Source: Beroe ovata
Taxonomy: Eukaryota > Ctenophora > Nuda > Beroida > Beroidae
Length of the DNA stretch: 64,000 bases
Reading direction: 5' to 3'
NCBI GenBank assembly: GCA_946803715.1
Contig: CAMPET010000008.1
Span: 1-64,000, forward strand
Shown: piece by piece, positions 56,895 through 64,000 of the stretch
Numbering within the stretch: position 1 is the first letter of the stretch
How the letters are laid out: each line of letters starts with the position of its first letter
Program-made: the position numbers and the translations under genes
Notes under the pieces: model-generated
Databases searched by the model: none
Seen by the model: only the letters and a program-made list of their open reading frames with translations
What the model was told of the DNA's origin: nothing

Positions 56895-57359
56895 TTACAT
56901 AACGTTGTCACATTCCATGCCACATCCTGGGTGATAGATTATTTTAGAAGTAAAATTAAAAAATTCAATGCAACCGAATACAGACATGATCACAGACCAG
57001 TATCATTTACTTTTGAATCCCTGTCAAAAGTCTATTAATTATTCAATTAAATTTCAGTCGCGCGGCGCGGCGCGCACCCAATTAAATGGGTTCTTTCCAC
57101 AATTACGAAACGAATGTCAACTAGTACGTGTAGTTATTTATTGTTGAAAGTAATGGAGATCGAAAATGACAGCATAGAAACTGTCAGCATCAAATCATTC
57201 ATTCATTCATGCAACATGCTATGGCTTGGAAATCAACTGAAAATATATTGAGAAAATTTATCGAGAAAGTTGGCTTATAAAACTCAAATAATAGATATTG
57301 TAAACTCAAGTAATCTGAAACACAGGGTATGGGAATATAAAAATATGGGAAGATCCAAT
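56895..57359. other. Short spacer between PLD6 3' end and the PWWP gene start
   Basis: Holds the promoter of the PWWP gene and the 3' UTR of PLD6. A CpG-rich palindromic bit, gcgcggcgcggcgcgc, lies at about 57059-57075. No exon is seen. Confidence 0.6.
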
Positions 57360-58019
57360 TCAACCAGTTCCTTCATATACGACTTCTTTCCTAAAGTTAT
57401 AAGAGAATTTCTCCGATCCATACAATCGCCACATCTCCTCAAACTCATCAGAATAACTGTCCACAATATGCGGATAATGAACAATGACCACATTCTCCCT
57501 GTTCCTACCCATGCCACTACTACTGAAATTGTACGACCCTGTCACCACGAACTTGCCGTCCACAACGACAAACTTGTGGTGCATCAGGTAGTCGGAATTA
57601 TCGAAACGTATCATGATACCGTTTGATCGTAGTTTCTTCAGAACACCGTCCATATCTTGGTTATCAGTGACACACCGTACCCTGACCCCTCGTCTGTGAG
57701 CTTCTACCATGAGGTCCATAAGTTGGTGTGACCCCATCACAAACATACACACATCCAAACTGACACGAGCCGAGCTGATCACTTCCTCCAAACGGGCCAG
57801 GGATTGGGGCGTGTGTTTGAACCGACATATGGGATCGAGACAGCCCCTAATTGTGTTAAGTCGTGGACATTGAATACCTTCGTCAGGGAAAAACAGCACT
57901 TCTGTGGGTTCAACCTCAATAAGGGGCGAGGTGGGGCGTTGGGAGAGTTTGTAGGCAACGTATAGGAGGAGAGGGTTAGCAAGGAGTGAAATTGCGATGT
58001 GCCATGGGAACTGCTTCAT
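57360..58019 (-). CDS. PLD6: PLD6/Zucchini, mitochondrial piRNA-biogenesis nuclease
   Basis: 219 residues in one exon, the family's usual size. The N-terminal helix (WHIAISLLANPLLLYVAYKL) anchors it in the outer mitochondrial membrane. A Cys/His cluster (CPRLNTIRGCLDPICRFKH) is the family's zinc site. One phospholipase D motif, HHKFVVVDGKFVVTGSYNFS, supplies the catalytic HKD; two chains pair to complete the active site. RGVRVRCVTDNQ and NRENVVIV are family blocks. In animals it cuts piRNA precursors to define 5' ends, silencing transposons, and has also been reported as a cardiolipin hydrolase. All catalytic residues are present. Confidence 0.95.
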   Translation of the reverse strand: MKQFPWHIAISLLANPLLLYVAYKLSQRPTSPLIEVEPTEVLFFPDEGIQCPRLNTIRGCLDPICRFKHTPQSLARLEEVISSARVSLDVCMFVMGSHQLMDLMVEAHRRGVRVRCVTDNQDMDGVLKKLRSNGIMIRFDNSDYLMHHKFVVVDGKFVVTGSYNFSSSGMGRNRENVVIVHYPHIVDSYSDEFEEMWRLYGSEKFSYNFRKEVVYEGTG

Positions 58020-59075
58020 GATGCATAATGATGCTGTTCGATATTCATTCTTTACTGCATTCCTTGGAGTGATGCGTATGCCGTATGGCTAAAGCTGGTA
58101 CCTAAGGTTGAAGCTGTAATTGATAAGGGGGAAAAGAAAATGAAATTCATTAAAATTTGTCAATTGGAATGCCGACTTGGATTTTTTGACATTTTAATCG
58201 AATTGTCAACATTGATACTTCTATAAATATGACATGTGAACTATCAAAAGATGAGGCACAATTTCTACGAAAAAAACTTCTCATGTCATCAAACATTAAC
58301 AACTATCAATTACATCACAATATCGATGGCGTTATTCTATTTGAACCCCCTTTCTCTGAAACACAATCATTCGACGATGACACTATTCAATGAGAAACAG
58401 TTTTCAGCAAAGGAACTCAGCTGATCACTGATGTGTCAGCGTGGTTACTGATAAAACTTTGTAGTAGATAAAAATACGTCCCATTGATATTTAAAGAAGT
58501 GCAGAAATAGTGTCTTAATCGAAAATTTTACTCCTTACCCAATCATATTACAAGATCTGGAAACCGGCCTAATTATTCCTTATTTGCGCAATGAAGATGA
58601 AAACAATAACAATTAACAACATGCTTGTAATTCAAAACATTCACAAAGTACAAAAAAGATTATTTTAATACAAAAACCAAACAATTGTATAATTTAACAT
58701 AAGGCTTCAATCATCGTAATATCATAGAATATAAGGGCGGTGATAGATATAGAAATTGATGATTAAATTATCTTAGTACCTACCTCTGTTTTTATCAATA
58801 AAAATTACGTTGAATCAACGTTGTTCTGATATTATCAACTATTGGTCAATTTTTGCCTAACATTAACTATCAAGGTCATTGTGTATCTTCAAGGGCCCTC
58901 CAAAATTTCTATCAGAAGCACCAGACTGAATCTTGATCAGGAGTATGAGAGTGAATGTCAAACATACTACAATTTATAAATTTCATCTATTAAACCAGAA
59001 GAACAATTATTGACAAGTCCGGCTGCGACAGAAAGAGAACTCCAGTTAAAATAACCTCAGTACCAACACCGGGTA
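58020..59075. other. Intergenic, AT-rich, no gene
   Basis: Between the PLD6 start and the RhoGAP 3' end. AT-rich with no recognised exon or repeat; it should hold the PLD6 promoter. Confidence 0.6.
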
Positions 59076-61384
59076 CTACAGCTCTAAGCTAGGTCGGGGT
59101 GGCGGAGCGGGCTTTCCGTCTGACTTGTTGCGAGTATGTTTCGTCGGGTTACCCTCTATCGAACTGCTTGAGGCATTCCTCGAGTGAGACGGCGTACTGA
59201 GCGCTGATCTCACGAATTTCGGTGAGTCAGCGTTGTCGAAATACACAGCGTCCCTTTTCCGACCCCCCTCCGATATCTGCTTCGTGAGAGGGAAGGGCTG
59301 AGCAGCTCGGGGGGAGTCGGGGGAACCAAGTGACGGAGAAGGGGGAGTTGGGGATGGAGTAGAGGGAGAATGAGGGACAGGGGACGTGGCTTCTGAGTCT
59401 GTGTCACCGAATGGGTTCCCAGATTTCTCTTCCCTCATACTAACTGTCAAAGGGTAAGCCTCACTATCGGGAGTCGGGGAGTTGAACGGGTTGCTTTCAT
59501 CGGCCTCTGGGATTGGAACTGCAGCTGCGTTCCTCTTTGGCGGATCTGGTGTTGGGAGGGTGTCTTCGTCACCAGAGTCATCGAATGGGTTGGCCGGAAC
59601 ATCAGACAAGGATGGTTTAGGAGGCGGTATTGGTGGGTGGTCGGACAGAGCTGGTGAAGTTACGCCCTCCTGATTGGATGAAACGCTACCGGTACTCTTG
59701 TTCAGATCAACCCTCGGGGGAGGGGCCGGGGCAGCATGTGCTTTCTTCGGAGTCGGGGCTTTCCCTTTCTTGTGAGTCTTCAGCGAAGGTCGGTTAGTGT
59801 TGATTTGTCCACTAACTGTTGCTGTACGTGGCAGTGAGAGAGTAGTGAGGTCGCTGGGTAGAGGGTCGGGGAAGATGGTGGAGTAGTTCTTGATCATAAG
59901 CTCCACGATTCCAGATGATGCATTGAGGGCCGTTATGCTGTCACTATCATCTTCATTGTTAGTTCGGAGGACATTCGGCCCGAGAACTAGACCCAAGTTA
60001 CAGGGACTCATCTTGTTCTCCCCTTCTCTGGCTGCCACCTGGCTGAGGAACCAGATGAGATATTGGAGATTAATCTGGAAAGAATTTGGCAGTTTTGCGA
60101 CAAGTTCCTTACACCTCGGTACACGTTCAGCAGGCCGGGGATTGCCAATGCAGGATACCCAGTCTTCAAACATATCAAATGTCAGGAGAGGTTCAGGCAA
60201 CTCCCTCAAATACAGCTTAATTGCTTGCGCAAGAGTGAATACATCCTGTTCCCATTCCTCCTCCTCCATTCTATTGGAATCGAACATGGCCTTCAACTTC
60301 CTCAGCTGAGGTAGTCCACCAGCTAATCTGAATATACCAGGTTGTTCTAAGCCAGATTTGAGTAAAGATGAACAACACCTATGCAGCACAGATGCTATTG
60401 GCTTTCCGGTTGTTTCAAGGTGCTTGTCTAAATCTGTTCCAAATACTGGGGTATTGGCAGTCTTCTCAATGTTGTCTTGGAGGCCTGGTAGTTTGGATTT
60501 GAGAATCTCACTCACATCATTATAAAGTTTCTGTTGGCAGGTCAGCAGACATTGTAGTGGCTTGATATGATCGATCTCCTTTGATGAGAAACTAAGAAGA
60601 GCCGTGATATAAGTGTCTTGAGCCATGTGAAACTGGTTGGATGCATTCTCTGCGGTCGCTAGTAACTGAGTATCCTCCACACCGGGCTTGTGTGACTTCC
60701 TCTTAGCTAATGTATTGTTTGCAGAGTCCATGTCAAGCCTAGCATTGCTCAGTTTTTTCTTGAGCAGCTCAATCTCCTTTATCTCAGCGAGGATTGCTTG
60801 CATCCGAGATATGACCTGCTCCCTGAGATCCATTTCGAATCTGACTGACTGTTTCGCTATCAAAACCTGCAAAAGGGAATCAATGTTAGAGCAGCAACTA
60901 AAACAAACGTGAGAACTATAGTGCTTACAAGATTGGAGGCACGTACCAAGGTATCACCACACGACTGGAGGATATCGTAAAGGAAGTGGTTCTCCTCAAC
61001 CACCTTGCTTCCTTCAACTAGAGTGTTCCCCAAAGCCCATGTCACCTGTTTTCTGAGCCTCTTTTCTGCATCCACATTACCACCGACACCGAGGTTCTTG
61101 AAGTGCTGATACGACGGCTGCGGACAAAGTGGGTTGCAGGAATATTTACAGTTGTGAACAGACCAAGCGAACACACGTCATTTTGCAAGCACACAAATTA
61201 CCATAATTACCAGTGACTCCTGGGCCCTCTTCAGTGCATCTGTGTACACAATCTTGAGTTTCCTAACATTTTCTTCCACTTCAACAAGCTCGGCAGAGAG
61301 AGCAGCTGTCTTGTTTGTAGTCTTGTCCACTGTTTCTGTGACCTGTTGCCTCAGCCGGTTGAACCCCTTCTGCAGAGCACTCAT
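59076..61384 (-). CDS. ARHGAP17: ARHGAP17/RICH-type BAR-RhoGAP, three exons
   Basis: Exons 61211-61384, 60947-61117, 59076-60866 join in phase to 711 codons. The N-terminal 240 residues are a BAR domain: FNRLRQQVTETV, then LGNTLVEGSKVVEENHFLYDILQSCGDTL and LIAKQSVRFEMDLREQV, which bends membranes. A RhoGAP domain follows with the arginine finger in PGIFRLAGG, then LYLRELPEPLLTFDMFEDW and MSPCNLGLVLGPNVL; it stimulates GTP hydrolysis by Cdc42 or Rac. The C-terminal 280 residues are Pro/Ser-rich with several PPPRP-like SH3 ligands and three NPFxD-like repeats (NPFDDS, NPFNSP, NPFGDT), which suit binding to endocytic EH or SH3 partners. SH3BP1 and ARHGAP44 are equally close relatives. The last exon of 1.8 kb is unusually long for this region. 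Confidence 0.9.
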
Positions 61385-62597
61385 ACTAGGCTAGATGTGC
61401 TGCATTAAGCAAAATCATTGTCGCACTAACTTTGAACTATATTGAATAAATTGATACCAACTATACTAATCAGTAATCATCAAAAGATATGAGAAAAAGA
61501 GAGAAAGAAAATGAGCTCACGGAGCATTTTTTCGTAAAAAGTAAAATGAGTAGATAAAACCACATGAAATTGTGGACAAGTAGATGCATCATAATATGTT
61601 TATTATGTGATCGCCGAAAAGATGGATGTTCAACAGAAAATCGAGTCGAAACATTTTGTACATGAAATGAAATGTTGTATCATAGATATATACGAAATTT
61701 GGAGGAATAGCAATATACATATTCCATGGAAAATATTATTCAAAGAAGGAAACATTTCGAAAATTTCTCCAAGAAAACATTCAGTCAACACACAGTAGAT
61801 TCATTCAGGTCCCATGAGTGATAGGTCTTAACCATAAGCAGTTTATAATCTATCATATCAATGTAGAATCCAACTCAATTGGCTCTGGTATAACAGTTTA
61901 ACATTATTAAGTTAATTAATTATGATGTATTAAAACTTAATATTTCGCAACATACGTTTCTAACGCAGTTTAAATAGTTTGAACTATAATATCTAATGGC
62001 ATCCATTGAAAGACACACACACAGTACACACTGAGCTAAATGACGGAGAAATGGTGACCGAAGGTTGAATTTTAATAAAAGTTCTCATTCACAGCAATGA
62101 CCCTTACTTTATTGGATTCTGTCAGTCAACGGTGGTTATACCAATCTGAGGCAGTGATTTCGCATGTACAGCATAGAGTGCATGAATGTCCAGATGCTAA
62201 GATGAGGAATTTCTGATTTATATAAACCATTCGATATTCATGATCAACAACCGCGTTTAGGAAGATCAGCAACTAGAACAATGCGACGTGGTTTGACATG
62301 AGGCATCACAAAGAAGACCTGTGCCTTTGAAAGAGACAAAAGGCTAATAAATACATTGAACAAAATAGCTATCACGGCAAGATTCGTCATGTATTGCCGG
62401 GCATGAACCTCCTTATGATATATCGGTCATGTAAAGATGTTACCTATACATCAGGTACGACAAGCACTGCCGGCTGCATTTTGTTCATTTTGAATATATC
62501 GTTGTCATGAGACAAGGAGGTGTAGGTACGATATGGGATGAAGATATCCATGTCGTCACAATGACGTCATCGCAATGGAAGCACGTGTAACACACAC
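61385..62597. other. Intergenic, AT-rich, no gene
   Basis: Between the RhoGAP start and the SMARCD 3' end. A short acacac run lies near 62013. No exon is recognised. Confidence 0.6.
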
Positions 62598-62866
62598 TCA
62601 GGTTGAGGTGGCAGGGGTGTTGTTTCGTGCGGGTGTATTGAGTTGCCTCACGCCAAGGTCTCGCTCTAACTCAGCCCTCCTTTGTTGGACCTTCGCGTAG
62701 AAATACCTACAAACGCCCTCCTTCAACCAGTCCTTTTGGTAGAAGTCAGCTTTCCGTTCTTCCTCGGGGTCTCCCTCAATATTCAACATCACCTGGAAAC
62801 GGACAGTATAAGAAGGTTGTGTAAACACAAGTTATTTCTCGACAAAACTTAGTGCTATCATCACAG

Positions 62867-62934
<68 letters not shown>

Positions 62935-63490
62935 NTACCTTAAGATCCCTGCTCTGTGAAATGAGCCACTTGTTGATGAAGCCATAAGGATCTGACGCAA
63001 AGGACAACATGAACTCTCTCTTAGTCTTGAGAGCCTTGATACTGTCCACAGTTTCATAGATTTTCTGATCAAGACTCATTATCTCCTGCTGAGTGACTGT
63101 TGAGAGTAAGAAGTTGTTCATTTGCTGCTTCAGGGTGTCATCTACTTCCACACTGCAAATAAGCTTGAGGTGAATGAATCGATCATGTTCTAAAGTTTTT
63201 CTTGTACCTAGTTCAGTTTCAACGAAACAGTTTTTCCAAGTTACTTTTTGTTATAGTGTAATGATCGTAGAGTTCAACACTAACTTGATATCCCAGTGAG
63301 TGACACTCTTAGTCTCTCCTGGCTCCACTGCAACCACGTGCTCAATGACTATCGGATCAGGTTGCTGGAACAGATGATTCAGCTTGAAGGGAATGTCACT
63401 GAACTTGAGAGTTGGTGTTTCAAATATACTCTGCAGATACTCGTCACACTTGATTGTGTCTCGGTGGATGGGATCTTGCAGCTTGTTGCT
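62598..63490 (-). CDS. SMARCD: SMARCD/BAF60 SWI/SNF subunit, last three exons seen
   Basis: Exons 63285-63490, 62939-63152, 62598-62792 join in phase to 204 codons and a stop. They match the C-terminal half of BAF60: [11 protein letters not shown] and [20 protein letters not shown] (end of the SWIB domain), [45 protein letters not shown] and [20 protein letters not shown]. The protein links transcription factors to the SWI/SNF remodelling complex in the nucleus. The N-terminal half and start of SWIB should lie beyond 63490 on the minus strand, mostly outside the window. The intron after the middle exon begins gta, then the n, then a 66-base C run (G on the plus strand). Confidence 0.93.
62869..62934 (+). 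repeat. 66-base poly-G tract at a contig join
   Basis: Uninterrupted G from 62869 to 62934, then the n. It lies in a SMARCD intron three bases from the splice donor. The length is probably unreliable. Confidence 0.9.
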
Positions 63491-64000
63491 CTGAATCGGG
63501 AATTGAACAGATTTCATAGAGTTGGTAGAAAAAACTATCGGATTGAAGGACAATTTGTCTGAAAATGTCAGGGTGCCTAAACAGTATCTATCTTTTACTG
63601 GGACGAAAGCACGACAATAAATCGACGTGGAAAATGCAACAACATATACAATAAGTATCAGGGAGATGATATTAAGCTGTTAGAGTAGGAAAATTAGCGT
63701 GAAGTGTTCGATGAGTGTATCCCAGTGTATACAGTAGGTAATAGTAATTTGTGTGTAAACACGATAACATGATGATATCAACAAGAGAGTAGTTGGTATC
63801 GCAGGGTATCAGGGTACTGGTGAAGCTATATGGGTTGTAACTTGATAGGGGTTTCCGAAGTACATCATATAACAGCTGCTGTACTAGTACAGATTCTGTT
63901 CATGTTCAGCGTGCATACTTTGTGTACACCCTACCTACTCATTGAACAATGAACATACCACACTGTACTGAAGAATAAACATACAAAGCTACGTTTTATG
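63491..64000. other. SMARCD intron or upstream sequence, no further exon seen
   Basis: AT-rich. The upstream SWIB exon expected on the minus strand is not visible before the window ends, so the intron is longer than 510 bases. Confidence 0.55.

Noticed and set aside
62776-63151. Poly-proline protein tail
   Set aside because: It comes from reading the 66-base homopolymer past a splice donor in SMARCD.
1-64000. CRISPR array or prokaryotic operon features
   Set aside because: Tandem repeats here lack regular unique spacers, and all genes are spliced eukaryotic ones.

Overview
This window is nuclear DNA from a compact animal genome. It carries nine or so multi-exon protein genes with short introns (mostly 80 to 200 bases, clean GT-AG) plus many DNA-transposon remains. 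The gene set is metazoan: PLD6/Zucchini, a BAR-RhoGAP of the RICH family, a SMARCD/BAF60 subunit, CNOT6, a flagellar CFAP58, a seven-helix receptor and a CfaD-type cysteine peptidase. A sponge or another early-branching animal fits best; this is inference from intron size and gene content, and I cannot name the species. Twelve single n characters (3005, 9197, 15841, 17455, 18895, 21356, 22708, 30529, 39546, 45675, 51948, 62935) mark contig joins. At four of them the sequence before the n is repeated after it with small differences, which looks like two alleles placed in tandem by the assembler.

Left third (1-23988): a transposon-rich zone. It holds an SGNH-hydrolase fragment in two exons, an open Helitron Rep-helicase frame, a hexokinase gene on the minus strand (11228-14934) with an intronless MFS transporter nested on the plus strand of its first intron, and two pieces of a Merlin-type (IS1016/ISXO2-like) transposon. 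Both Merlin pieces carry a second, opposite-strand ORF with a shared Cys/His motif. A large TTGACA-like minisatellite, several perfect palindromes and duplicated contig ends follow.

Middle (23989-41857): a small single-pass membrane protein whose C-terminal half resembles the dynein heavy-chain stalk base (minus), a 12-exon CfaD-like cysteine peptidase (plus), a self-nested MITE, a complete 13-exon CFAP58 (plus), and a seven-helix receptor (minus), then about 3 kb with no gene and a long CA repeat.

Right third (41858-64000): five minus-strand genes in a row, all housekeeping or regulatory: CNOT6 (LRR plus EEP deadenylase, with one 4.4 kb intron full of repeats), a two-PWWP chromatin protein of PWWP2 type, PLD6/Zucchini, an ARHGAP17-like BAR-RhoGAP, and the 3' end of a SMARCD gene with a 66-base homopolymer beside a splice donor. 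A family of short MITEs with 9-bp target duplications is present in one inferred allele and absent from the other at 51.3-52.3 kb, so it moved recently. The genes have no obvious joint pathway; the one thematic link is that the piRNA-biogenesis nuclease PLD6 sits in a window loaded with young DNA transposons.
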